Shown: piece by piece, positions 9,813 through 17,705 of the stretch
Numbering within the stretch: position 1 is the stretch's first letter
How the letters are laid out: every line of letters begins with the position of its first letter
Assembly: GCA_039026375.1 (NCBI GenBank)
Contig: JBCCML010000007.1
Location: forward strand, 1-64,000
Length of the DNA: 64,000 nucleotides
Source: Thermohalobaculum sp039026375
GTDB lineage: Bacteria > Pseudomonadota > Alphaproteobacteria > Rhodobacterales > Rhodobacteraceae
Direction of reading: 5' to 3'
Position numbers and translations under genes: made by a program
Notes under the pieces: model-generated
What the model saw: the letters and a program-made list of their open reading frames with translations, nothing else
Databases searched by the model: none
What the model was told of the DNA's origin: nothing

Positions 9813-11006
9813 GTGGTAGCGACAGTTGCGATAGCTGGGGCGGGGATCGCGGGCGTGGCGGCCGGGCTGGCATTGGCCCGCGCGGGCTGGTCGGTGTGCA
9901 TTGTTGAACAGGCACCGGAACTTGGGGAAGTGGGTGCGGGCCTGCAGATGAGCCCTAACGCCACGCGGGTGCTGGACTGGCTGGGTGTGCTGGATGTGGT
10001 GTCCGATGGCGCGTTCCATCCGCAGGCCGCTGTGATGAAAGACGGGCGGACGGGCGAAGAGATTTATCGTGCGGCGCTGGGCCAGGGGGCGCAGGACCGC
10101 TGGGGATCGGTCTATCTGCATGTCCACCGGGCCGACCTGCTGAATGCCCTGGCCCGGGCGGCCGAGCGCGCGGGTGTGACCCTGCGGTTGGGCACGCAGG
10201 TCGAGCGTGTGGTCGAACACCCCGATAGCGCCTCGTTGCATCTGTCGAACGGCACCGTGCTGAAGGCCGATCTGGTGATCGGGGCGGACGGCATCCGCTC
10301 ACGGTTACGCCAGGCTTTCAATGTCGAGGAAGAGCCGCGTTTTACCGGCCAGGTGGCTTGGCGGGGGCTGATCCCAGCGGACAGGGTGCCGGCCGATCTG
10401 GTGGCCCCGGATGTCACGGTCTGGGCGGGCGATGCCCGGCATCTGGTGACGTACTATCTGCGCGGCGGCGATCTGATCAATTTCATCGCGGTGCAGGAGC
10501 AGGACGACTGGGTCGAGGAAAGCTGGTCAGTGCCAGGCGATCCCGACGGGCTGCGGGCTGCGTTCTCGCACTGGGACCCTAAGGTGCGGGCTTTGCTGGA
10601 CCAGGTGGATACCTGCTATTTGTGGGGCCTGTTCGACCGGCCCGAACAGGTGCGGTGGGTCGACCACCGCTTTGCGCTGATCGGCGACGCTGCCCATCCG
10701 ATGCTACCCTTCATGGCGCAGGGCGCGGCCCAGGCGTTGGAGGACGTGGCATCCCTTGTGCGTCATTTGGGCGACGGGGATGACATCGAACCGTCGCTGG
10801 TGCGGTGGGAGGAGGAGCGCTGGCCGCGCGTCGCCCGCATTATGAAACAAAGCCGCGACAACGGGCGCATGTTCCACCGGCCCGAGGGGACGCTGCGCAC
10901 CATCTCGCGCTCGATCATCGGATTTGTCAGCCGCACCTCGCCCAGCACGGCGGCGGCGCGGCTGGATTGGCTTTACGGGTATGACCCGGTGCGGGGGCGC
11001 GGATGA
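9813..11006 (+). CDS. FAD-dependent aromatic-ring monooxygenase (salicylate hydroxylase-like)
   Basis: A 397-residue flavoprotein of the p-hydroxybenzoate hydroxylase superfamily. It has the N-terminal dinucleotide fold GAGIAGVAAG, the DG motif in VIGADGIRSR (about residue 155) and the GD motif in LIGDAAHPMLPFMAQG (about 290) that binds the ribityl chain. These enzymes insert one oxygen atom into an aromatic acid using NAD(P)H. The closest known groups are salicylate and 3-hydroxybenzoate hydroxylases, but the substrate is unknown. It starts with GTG at 9813 after an ACGGACGGG ribosome site. It overlaps the next flavoenzyme by four bases (ATGA), so the two are made from one transcript. Confidence 0.85.
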   Translation: MVATVAIAGAGIAGVAAGLALARAGWSVCIVEQAPELGEVGAGLQMSPNATRVLDWLGVLDVVSDGAFHPQAAVMKDGRTGEEIYRAALGQGAQDRWGSVYLHVHRADLLNALARAAERAGVTLRLGTQVERVVEHPDSASLHLSNGTVLKADLVIGADGIRSRLRQAFNVEEEPRFTGQVAWRGLIPADRVPADLVAPDVTVWAGDARHLVTYYLRGGDLINFIAVQEQDDWVEESWSVPGDPDGLRAAFSHWDPKVRALLDQVDTCYLWGLFDRPEQVRWVDHRFALIGDAAHPMLPFMAQGAAQALEDVASLVRHLGDGDDIEPSLVRWEEERWPRVARIMKQSRDNGRMFHRPEGTLRTISRSIIGFVSRTSPSTAAARLDWLYGYDPVRGRG

Positions 11007-12307
11007 AGACGACACCGTTCTGGCACGAGGCGGCGCCGCCCGAAGACCCGTCGGGCGTGCATGCGCCGGTGCTGTGCGACGTGGCGATCGTTGGCGCTGG
11101 CTTCAGCGGGCTCTCGTGCGCGCTGTCCCTGGCGGAGGCTGGGCGCGAGGTCGTGGTCTTCGAGAAGGGTCCGCCCGGGGCAGGGGCCTCGACCCGCAAT
11201 GGCGGCATGATCGGCTGGGGTCATCGCCAGACCATCGAAAAGCTGGCCAAGCGCTATGGGGAAGAGACCGCCGGGGCCATGCTGCGCGAGGCGCGGATCT
11301 CGCTGGACTTCACGACCGAACTGATCAAGACGCTGCCGGGCGATGCCATGCACCGCCAGACGGGGCGCTTTCTGGGCGCGGCCTCGCCCCGCCACTTCGA
11401 CGCGCTGACCAAATGGGCCACGCGCGAGGCGCCGAGGCTGGGCATGGAAGCAGAGATCGTGCCAAAGGCCGAGCAGCACCGCCATATCTCAACCGATCTC
11501 TACCATGGCGGGGTCTACTTTCCCCAACACGGCGGGGTACATCCGGCACTGTTTCACAAGGCATTGCTGGCTGGCGCACGGGCCAAGGGTGCGGATATCG
11601 TCGATCATTGCGAGGTCACACGGCTTGACTACGATGGCCGCGAATGGACGATCACCCATGCCAAGGGAAAGACGCGCGCCCGCCACCTGGTCTACGCGGG
11701 CAACGGCTATACCGGCGGGGGCAAGGGGCCGTTTTCGATGATGGCCAAGCGGTTGATTCCCATCCCATCCTACATCATTGCGACCGAGGTTTTGGGCGCC
11801 AACCGCATGGGCTCGCTGCTGCCGCAGGGCAACATGATTGTCGAGACGCGGTCCCAGCATTCCTATTTCCGCCCGGACCCGTGGGGGGAGCGGATCCTCT
11901 ATGGCGGGCGAGCATCACTGAACGTGCTGGACGAGAGGATCTCGGCCTATCGGATGCGCGACATCATGCTGTCGGTCTTCCCGGAACTGCACGATGTGTC
12001 GCTGACCCATTCCTGGCGGGGTTTCGTGGCCTTCACCTTCGACGGCGCCCCCCATATCGGGCAGGTCGATGGGATCTGGCACGCCTGTGGCTATAACGGG
12101 TCGGGTGTCGCGATGGCGCCGTACCTGGGCTGGCGTCTGGCGCAGAAGATCCTGGGCACTGATAAGGGCGAAACCGGGTTTGATCCGGCCCCGTTTGGCG
12201 CCAAGCCGCTTTACGGTGGCAATCCGTGGTTCCTGAGCGTCCTCGAGGCATGGATGCGCGCCAAGGACCGTTGGCAGGGCATCAAATCCGTGCGCCGGCG
12301 GCGGTAG
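11003..12307 (+). CDS. FAD-dependent amine/amino-acid oxidase of the DAO family (PuuB-like)
   Basis: A 434-residue enzyme with the FAD-binding fold VAIVGAGFSGLSCA (about residue 30) and the ARxxGG-type segment GASTRNGGMIGWGH that leads into the flavin site. The C-terminal part has HIGQVDGIWHACGYNGSG, which closes over the flavin in gamma-glutamylputrescine oxidase and related amine oxidases. Such enzymes oxidise an amine to an imine or aldehyde with O2 as acceptor. The start codon overlaps the stop of the monooxygenase gene, indicating translational coupling. The pair could act in sequence on an aromatic amine, but this is inference. The C-terminus is basic (VRRRR) and the gene converges on the 5'-nucleotidase. 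Confidence 0.83.
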   Translation: MKTTPFWHEAAPPEDPSGVHAPVLCDVAIVGAGFSGLSCALSLAEAGREVVVFEKGPPGAGASTRNGGMIGWGHRQTIEKLAKRYGEETAGAMLREARISLDFTTELIKTLPGDAMHRQTGRFLGAASPRHFDALTKWATREAPRLGMEAEIVPKAEQHRHISTDLYHGGVYFPQHGGVHPALFHKALLAGARAKGADIVDHCEVTRLDYDGREWTITHAKGKTRARHLVYAGNGYTGGGKGPFSMMAKRLIPIPSYIIATEVLGANRMGSLLPQGNMIVETRSQHSYFRPDPWGERILYGGRASLNVLDERISAYRMRDIMLSVFPELHDVSLTHSWRGFVAFTFDGAPHIGQVDGIWHACGYNGSGVAMAPYLGWRLAQKILGTDKGETGFDPAPFGAKPLYGGNPWFLSVLEAWMRAKDRWQGIKSVRRRR

Positions 12308-12330
12308 CTCGGGGCCTTTACGCTTGTCCT

Positions 12331-13932
12331 CTAGGGCGAGACAATCTCGATCCGGCCGTCGGTATAGGCCTGATATCCGCGGCGTCTGAACAGGTATTCC
12401 TCCAGGATATCCGACAGCTGGCCGTTGAAATCATAGGGTTTCTCGGCGCGTTCCGCGAACACCGCATAGCCGTCGCCGCCCTGGCGCAGAAAGTCGTTGG
12501 TGACGACCTGATAGGTCTGCGCACCGTCCAGCGGCTGCCATCGGCCGTTGGCGAACACCTCGACATCGCGGATGCGGCCTTGGCCCGGTGCCACGCTGGG
12601 GTCATAAGCATAGCGCAGCCCAGCAACCTGGGGAAACCGCCCGTGGCTGTCCTCGACCGCCGAGACGCCGTGCTCCAGGGCGGCGCGGATATCGGCACCT
12701 GTCATCCAGAACTCGGCCAGCGTGTTCTGAAAGGGCAGCAATTGCAGGATGTCGCCGCGGGTCACCTCGCCGGCATTGATGGGCGCGCGCAGCCCGCCAC
12801 CGTTCATGATGGCGATCTGGGCGCCGAAACGGCGCCGGGCGTCCAGCATGGCGTCGGCGACCAGATTGCCAAGCGTACATTCGGCCCGGCGGCAGGCCGA
12901 ATGATCTGCGCCAATATAGCTGCCGACATGCGCCACGACCATCTCGCGCTCACGCTCCAGCGGTTCTGCCAACGTGGCGACCCGGGCAGCGAGCGCGGGA
13001 TCCTCTGGCATCTCAGTTGTCAGCGGAATGGGGCCGCCGCGCGCGGCGGTCACCACGCCGCCTGGGTCAAATCGGACGTCAAGCCGGCCAAGGTAGCGCC
13101 CGTACGCATAGGCCTGCACGATAGCCGTGCGCCCACCCGAAGGCGTCTCGACCCACGTGGGGTAGGGCCCCGCAGCGCCGTCGATCTCATCGGACAGCAG
13201 CGAGTGGGAGTGACCGCCGACGATGATGTCGATCCCATCCACCTGGGCCGCGATCTCCATATCGCGCCGGTAGCCAGAGTGTGACAGCACGATGATGCGG
13301 TCGATCCCCTGGGCGGAGAACCCCTCGATCTGGGCGCGCACAGCTGCCGCCGCATCATGGAAGTGCACGTGTGGCCCGGGCGATGACGATTGATGCGTAT
13401 CCTCGGGCGTCAGTCCGATGATGCCGTAGCGGTGTTCGCCGCGCGTGATGACAATCGACGGTTGGATAACGCCGGCAAGGTGAGGATCGCCGGAGATGTC
13501 GGCGTTCGACATCAGGATCGGGAAGGTAATCCGATCGATGAAGGCGCGCAGCACTTCGGGGCCGTCATCGAATTCGTGGTTCCCGACCGTCATTGCGTCA
13601 TAGCCGATGGCGTTCATGACTTCGGCCGCCGCCTGCCCTTGATAGCGCGTGTACATCAGCGAGCCCTGGAACTGGTCGCCGCCATCCAGCAGCAACAGGT
13701 CGGGCACCTCCGCTCGGATGGTGTCAATCAGGGCCTTCAGGCGTGCCGCGCCGCCAAAGCAGACACCCTCGTTCTGTTCCGCCCGGCTGCAGGTGACGTT
13801 GAACCGGCTGACGGGCTCGATCCGGCTGTGGATGTCGTTGGTGTGCAGGATGGTCAGGATCTCGGCGCTCGCCGGGGGCGACAGGCCGATGGGCAGGGCA
13901 AGACACAGGGCGAGGCCGGCGATCAGGCGCAT
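12331..13932 (-). CDS. Periplasmic 5'-nucleotidase / UshA-family metallophosphoesterase
   Basis: A 533-residue secreted enzyme that removes phosphate from nucleotides outside the cytoplasm. A Sec signal peptide (about residues 1-23, ending ASA) is followed by the metallophosphatase domain with HTNDIHSR, LDGGDQFQGS, GNHEFD and GGHSHS, which supply the two-metal site. The C-terminal substrate domain holds NGGGLRAPINAGEVT and the family GDGYAVF motif. It would recycle phosphate and nucleosides in the periplasm. The gene is transcribed alone or with the enolase-family gene upstream (81-base gap). I saw no Pho box, but I have no reliable matrix for this group. Confidence 0.9.
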   Translation of the reverse strand: MRLIAGLALCLALPIGLSPPASAEILTILHTNDIHSRIEPVSRFNVTCSRAEQNEGVCFGGAARLKALIDTIRAEVPDLLLLDGGDQFQGSLMYTRYQGQAAAEVMNAIGYDAMTVGNHEFDDGPEVLRAFIDRITFPILMSNADISGDPHLAGVIQPSIVITRGEHRYGIIGLTPEDTHQSSSPGPHVHFHDAAAAVRAQIEGFSAQGIDRIIVLSHSGYRRDMEIAAQVDGIDIIVGGHSHSLLSDEIDGAAGPYPTWVETPSGGRTAIVQAYAYGRYLGRLDVRFDPGGVVTAARGGPIPLTTEMPEDPALAARVATLAEPLEREREMVVAHVGSYIGADHSACRRAECTLGNLVADAMLDARRRFGAQIAIMNGGGLRAPINAGEVTRGDILQLLPFQNTLAEFWMTGADIRAALEHGVSAVEDSHGRFPQVAGLRYAYDPSVAPGQGRIRDVEVFANGRWQPLDGAQTYQVVTNDFLRQGGDGYAVFAERAEKPYDFNGQLSDILEEYLFRRRGYQAYTDGRIEIVSP

Positions 13933-14013
13933 GGATGACTCCCCTTTGGCGCGGGCTGCATCATGCCAGAGAATCGCGCGCCGGTCAGTCTTGCTTCGCT
14001 GGTGATCTCCGGC

Positions 14014-15210
14014 TCACCATGCGCTGCGGCGCAGATGCGTGTCGGGGCGGGCGAATACCTCCGGTTTCAGTTCGGTGATCATGCCCGCACCCTCTGGCAG
14101 GTGGATATGGCCGTCCTGGACGATCGGTAGTTTCTGCGCCAGTTCGCCGTACCAACCGGTGTAGAAGGCGCGCACGCTTTCCTGCACCAGCGCGTTCGGG
14201 GCATTCAGGGTCAGGTGCGTACAGGCCGCCCAGGCCAGGGGGCCCGTGCAATCGTGCGGGGCGATCGGCAGGTGGAATGCCTCGGCCATGCTTGCGATGG
14301 CCTTGGCCTCCGTCAAACCGCCGCACCAGCCCAAATCCATGATCACAACGTCCAGCGCCCCCGCCGCCATGAAGCTGCGGAAGGCAGCCCGGGTGGCCAT
14401 GGTCTCGCTGCCCGCGATCTTGGGGCGGACTTGGGCGCGCAGGTCCGCCCACGATGCTGGCGCGGTCGCAGGCATTGGATCTTCGATCCAGTAGATATCG
14501 AATGGCTCCAGCGCCCGGGCGATCTCGGCCATGGCGTGGGGCTGCCACAACAGGTGCATCTCGGCCATGATCTGCATCTGGTCGCCAACCGCAGCGCGGA
14601 TCTTGGCAAAGGGCTCGATCGCCTCCGCCAATTGATCGGGCGTGATCGCGGCGCCCAGGCTTGCCTCTGCCGCGAAGTCGAAGGGCCAGATCTTCATCCC
14701 GGTGATACCTTGGGAGAGGAGGCTTTCGGCGACCTTTCCGGCATCGCTCAGAAAGCCGTCCAAATCCTCATAGGGGCCTTCTGCCGCCCCCAGCCCCCAG
14801 TTCTGGGTGGTTTGCTCGGCGCTGCCCCGGACATAGCGATAACCCGCGCAGGTGTTGTAGGTGCGGATACGCTCGCGGCAGCGTCCCCCCAACAACCGCC
14901 AGACAGGCTGGTCCAGATGCCGCCCCCATAGATCCCAAAGCGCCATATCGACGGCCGAGGCACCGCGCACTTCGGCGCCCGCGCCGTTGTAGCCGGTGTA
15001 GGGGGCCAGGCGACGGCGGATCGCCTCGCGGTCGCGGGGATCCTGGCCCAGCAGCAAGGGTGAGGCAATCTCGTGCAGATATGCCTCTGTCGCCCCGGCG
15101 CCAAAGAAGCTTTCGCCGGTGCCGCGGCCGCCCTCGGAATCCTCGACGATGACCCAGACAAGGTTCGGGAATTCCTCCAGGCGCAACGTCTCCAGCGCAG
15201 TAGTCTTCAT
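14014..15210 (-). CDS. Mandelate racemase / muconate lactonizing enzyme family protein, probable sugar-acid dehydratase
   Basis: A 398-residue enolase-superfamily enzyme. The N-terminal capping domain (about 1-125) is followed by the TIM barrel with GMKIWPFD (about 175), the metal ligand region AEMHLLW, WIEDPM (Glu ligand), AGSETMATR (Glu ligand) and the PIAPHDCTGP motif whose His-Asp pair acts as general acid/base. These fit a Mg-dependent enzyme that abstracts a proton next to a carboxylate, usually to dehydrate a sugar acid. The substrate is not readable. The divergent SDR looks like a 2-keto-3-deoxy-L-fuconate dehydrogenase, which makes a deoxy-sugar acid such as fuconate or rhamnonate plausible. 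A strong AAGGAGG ribosome site precedes the ATG. Confidence 0.85.
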   Translation of the reverse strand: MKTTALETLRLEEFPNLVWVIVEDSEGGRGTGESFFGAGATEAYLHEIASPLLLGQDPRDREAIRRRLAPYTGYNGAGAEVRGASAVDMALWDLWGRHLDQPVWRLLGGRCRERIRTYNTCAGYRYVRGSAEQTTQNWGLGAAEGPYEDLDGFLSDAGKVAESLLSQGITGMKIWPFDFAAEASLGAAITPDQLAEAIEPFAKIRAAVGDQMQIMAEMHLLWQPHAMAEIARALEPFDIYWIEDPMPATAPASWADLRAQVRPKIAGSETMATRAAFRSFMAAGALDVVIMDLGWCGGLTEAKAIASMAEAFHLPIAPHDCTGPLAWAACTHLTLNAPNALVQESVRAFYTGWYGELAQKLPIVQDGHIHLPEGAGMITELKPEVFARPDTHLRRSAW

Positions 15211-15267
15211 CGATCGCCTCCTTGGGGTTCCGGGCCGGCATGCAGCCGTGGCTTCGCCGAGTAAACC

Positions 15268-15286
15268 GCGAAGCGGCGAGCTTCGC
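15268..15286. promoter_or_regulatory. Inverted repeat in the divergent dehydratase/SDR control region
   Basis: GCGAAGC-GGCGA-GCTTCGC is a perfect 7-bp inverted repeat in the 193-base spacer between two divergent catabolic genes. A second palindrome, CTTCGGCCGAAG, lies at 15375-15386, about 20 bases before the SDR start. Either could be a repressor site. No regulator gene is adjacent, so this is tentative. Confidence 0.35.
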
Positions 15287-15403
15287 CAGCGGCAAAGACA
15301 AGCCGTTCAGTGGGTGGAACTTGCTGATCTGACCCACCGGCGCGGCTTGCATTCTGTCCCATAACGGGTCAGTACTTCGGCCGAAGAGCGAAGGGGGGGT
15401 GGC

Positions 15404-16123
15404 ATGCGTCTTCAGGGAAAGCGTGTCTTTATCACCGCTGCCGGTGCCGGCATCGGAAGAGCGAGCGCGTTGGCATGTATTGCCGAGGGGGCTGAGGTTA
15501 CAGCAACGGATGTGAATGCCGAGCTGCTTAGCGGATTGGACTGTCAGACACAGGTGCTGGACTGTCTGGACCCCGAGCAGATCGCAGCCCAGGTGCCGGC
15601 GGCCAGGCCGGATGTGCTGTTCAACTGCGCCGGCTTTGTCCATGCAGGCACGGTGCTGGACTTTACGGACGACGAGTTTGATTTTGCCTTCAACCTGAAT
15701 GTGCGGGCGATGTTTCGCACGATCAGGGCGGCGTTACCCGGCATGCTGGACCGGGGCCAGGGGTCGATCATCAACATGGCCTCTGCCGCATCGTCCATCA
15801 TGGGCGCGCCGAACCGCACGCTTTATGGCGCGTCGAAGGCGGCGGTGATTGGCCTGACAAAGGCTGTGGCCAAGGATTTCATCGAACAGGGGATCCGGGC
15901 GAACTCGATCTGCCCTGGCACGGTCGATACGCCCAGCCTGCATGACCGGCTACGGGCCACAGGCAACTATGACAAAGCGCGCACCGAGTTCATTGCCCGC
16001 CAGAAGATGGGTCGGTTGTCGACAGCCGACGAGATCGCATCGCTGATGGTGTACCTGGCCTCGGACGAGTCTTCGTTCATCACCGCCCAGGACTTTGTGA
16101 TAGACGGGGGTTGGTCCGCCTGA
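15404..16123 (+). CDS. Short-chain dehydrogenase, 2-keto-3-deoxy-L-fuconate dehydrogenase / BDH2 type
   Basis: A 239-residue Rossmann enzyme with the cofactor motif TAAGAGIGRA (about residue 12), the NAD-preferring Asp in TATDVNAELL, NCAG near residue 75, the catalytic Ser region in NMASAASS and the YxxxK pair in LYGASKAAVIG. Segments such as DVLFNCAGFVHAGT, FNLNVRAMFRTI and NSICPGTVDTPSL match what I recall of bacterial ketodeoxyfuconate dehydrogenases and their animal relative BDH2. It would oxidise a 2-keto-3-deoxy sugar acid to the 2,4-diketo compound, the substrate of FAH-type hydrolases such as the one at 19028. A run of G just before the ATG serves as ribosome site. The cupin gene follows 35 bases later. 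Confidence 0.85.
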   Translation: MRLQGKRVFITAAGAGIGRASALACIAEGAEVTATDVNAELLSGLDCQTQVLDCLDPEQIAAQVPAARPDVLFNCAGFVHAGTVLDFTDDEFDFAFNLNVRAMFRTIRAALPGMLDRGQGSIINMASAASSIMGAPNRTLYGASKAAVIGLTKAVAKDFIEQGIRANSICPGTVDTPSLHDRLRATGNYDKARTEFIARQKMGRLSTADEIASLMVYLASDESSFITAQDFVIDGGWSA

Positions 16124-16158
16124 AGGGCGGCGCCCCCGGTTCAGAGAGAGCACGCCCA

Positions 16159-16623
16159 ATGGCCAAGCGTTATAGCCTGGTGCCCCCGAAAGGCGGCACA
16201 AACTACGACTGGTCGGCGGACCACACGTTCGTGAAGGTTGGCGCCGGTGACACCGGCGGTCAGTACACGCTGATGGAAGACAACCTGAAGGCAAACTTCG
16301 CCTTGGGTCTTCACATGCACCGCTATCATGCCGAAACCTTCTATATTCTTGAAGGCAGCATCGACTTCTACGTGGATGGTGATTGGATGACCGCTGTGCC
16401 TGGCACATGCCTACACATCCCACCCGGTGTCCCGCATGCTTGCACGATGGCAGAGGGCTGCGACGGGGGGCGGATGCTGATGATTTACCAACCCTCGGGC
16501 TTCGACCAGTACCTGGCAGAACTGTCCATATTGAGTGCCGCCGACTTTGAGGACCAGGCCAAGATGGACGCGCTGAACCAGAAGTATGACATCGTCAATC
16601 TGGGCGAGCTGCCGCCGCGCTAG
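16159..16623 (+). CDS. Cupin-domain protein
   Basis: A 154-residue single-domain cupin. The first metal motif appears as LGLHMHRYHAETFYILEG (about residues 48-65) and the second as PPGVPHACTM (about 88-97), so His and Glu ligands for one metal ion are present. Such proteins include sugar isomerases, dioxygenases and regulators, and the sequence does not decide between them. The gene follows the ketodeoxy-acid SDR by 35 bases on the same strand, suggesting a role in the same sugar-acid route, perhaps as an isomerase. I start at the Met of MAKRYSL (16159); the frame is open to 16111 but overlaps the SDR gene there. Confidence 0.78.
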   Translation: MAKRYSLVPPKGGTNYDWSADHTFVKVGAGDTGGQYTLMEDNLKANFALGLHMHRYHAETFYILEGSIDFYVDGDWMTAVPGTCLHIPPGVPHACTMAEGCDGGRMLMIYQPSGFDQYLAELSILSAADFEDQAKMDALNQKYDIVNLGELPPR

Positions 16624-16686
16624 ACGCCGCCGCTAGGGCGCATTTGGCTTGCGGTGCCGCTTTGACCAAGGCTAAGCGGGCGGGCC

Positions 16687-17280
16687 ATGGCCAAGCTCTA
16701 CTTCAACTACTCCACCATGAATGCCGGCAAGTCGACGGCGCTGCTCCAAGCCTCGCACAACTACCGCGAGCGTGGCATGGACACCTATCTGCTGACGGCC
16801 AGCCTGGATGGCCGGGCGGGCGTTGGCCGGATCGCGAGCCGTATCGGAATCTCGGCAGAGGCAGACATTTATGAACCCCACGAAGATCTGTTTCAGAAGA
16901 TCGCCGTGCGCCTGGAAGCGGGGCCGGTTGCCTGCATTCTATTGGACGAGGCGCAATGGTTGAGCCGGGATCAGGTCTGGCAATTGGCCCGCGCGGTGGA
17001 TGACCTGGACGTTCCAGTCATGTGCTACGGGCTGCGAGTTGATTTCCGGGGCGAACTGTTCCCAGGCTCCGCGGCGTTGCTGGCCCTTTCCGATGAGATG
17101 CGCGAGGTGCGCACGATCTGTCATTGCGGCAAGAAAGCCACCATGGTGATCCGCGTCGATAAGGACGGCCAGGCCGTTCTGGATGGCGCGCAGATCGAAG
17201 TGGGCGGTAACGAGCGCTATGTCAGCCTGTGCCGCCGCCATTGGCGCGAAGCAGTCGGCGAGGATGGCCAAGAAGCCTAG
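16687..17280 (+). CDS. tdk: Thymidine kinase
   Basis: This salvage enzyme phosphorylates thymidine with ATP to give dTMP. At 197 residues it is normal for the bacterial TK1-like class. The Walker A loop is in STMNAGKSTALL (about residues 8-19), the Walker B/catalytic Glu in ILLDEAQWL (about 88), and the lasso region includes RTICHCGKKA. The C-terminal Cys pair (SLCRRHW) completes the structural zinc site. The product would enter DNA precursor pools after a second phosphorylation. It ends convergently with the response regulator; the two stop codons share bases at 17277-17280, leaving no room for a terminator outside coding sequence. Confidence 0.96.
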   Translation: MAKLYFNYSTMNAGKSTALLQASHNYRERGMDTYLLTASLDGRAGVGRIASRIGISAEADIYEPHEDLFQKIAVRLEAGPVACILLDEAQWLSRDQVWQLARAVDDLDVPVMCYGLRVDFRGELFPGSAALLALSDEMREVRTICHCGKKATMVIRVDKDGQAVLDGAQIEVGGNERYVSLCRRHWREAVGEDGQEA

Positions 17281-17705
17281 GCACCTGCCGTAGATCCGCG
17301 ATCAAGCAACATGTTCGCCATGCCGATCAGATCGTCTTCCGTCAGAGGCTTGACCAGGAAATCGGTTATCAACGGCGTTTGGCTTGCCCGGACCTCGTCA
17401 CTTGGATCAAGCGACGTCGTCAGCATCATCACGATCGGCAGACCCTGGGTGCCTAGTCGATCTTCCATCGCAGCGATAAATTCAAACCCGTCCATCCGCG
17501 GCATGTTGATGTCCAGCAGGATGATATTCGGCCAGTCGTCGCGCGCATTCGCCAAGTGGTTCAGTGCGTCCTCGGCATAGCTAAAGGCAACCACCTCATC
17601 GACGATGCCTGCACGATCGATGATACGGCGATACATGAGCTGTTCGATCCGACTGTCGTCGATCAACAGGATTTTATTGATCCGAATTTCGCTAACTGAG
17701 GTCAT
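17277..17705 (-). CDS. Single-domain response regulator
   Basis: A 142-residue stand-alone receiver with the acidic pair in LLIDDSR (about residue 16), the phospho-acceptor Asp in ILLDINMPRMDG (about 64), the Thr/Ser switch in LTTS and the Lys in FLVKPLT. There is no output domain, so it must act by protein contact or phosphotransfer. It follows the histidine kinase with a four-base overlap (ATGA) and is almost certainly its partner. The arrangement resembles the Rcp1-type regulators that accompany phytochrome-like kinases, although the kinase here has a PAS sensor. It converges with tdk, with overlapping stop codons. Confidence 0.9.
   Translation of the reverse strand: MTSVSEIRINKILLIDDSRIEQLMYRRIIDRAGIVDEVVAFSYAEDALNHLANARDDWPNIILLDINMPRMDGFEFIAAMEDRLGTQGLPIVMMLTTSLDPSDEVRASQTPLITDFLVKPLTEDDLIGMANMLLDRGSTAGA

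Noticed and set aside
12226..13284. 352-codon plus-strand frame opposite the 5'-nucleotidase gene
   Set aside because: Antisense to a gene with signal peptide and all metallophosphatase motifs; no independent evidence of coding.
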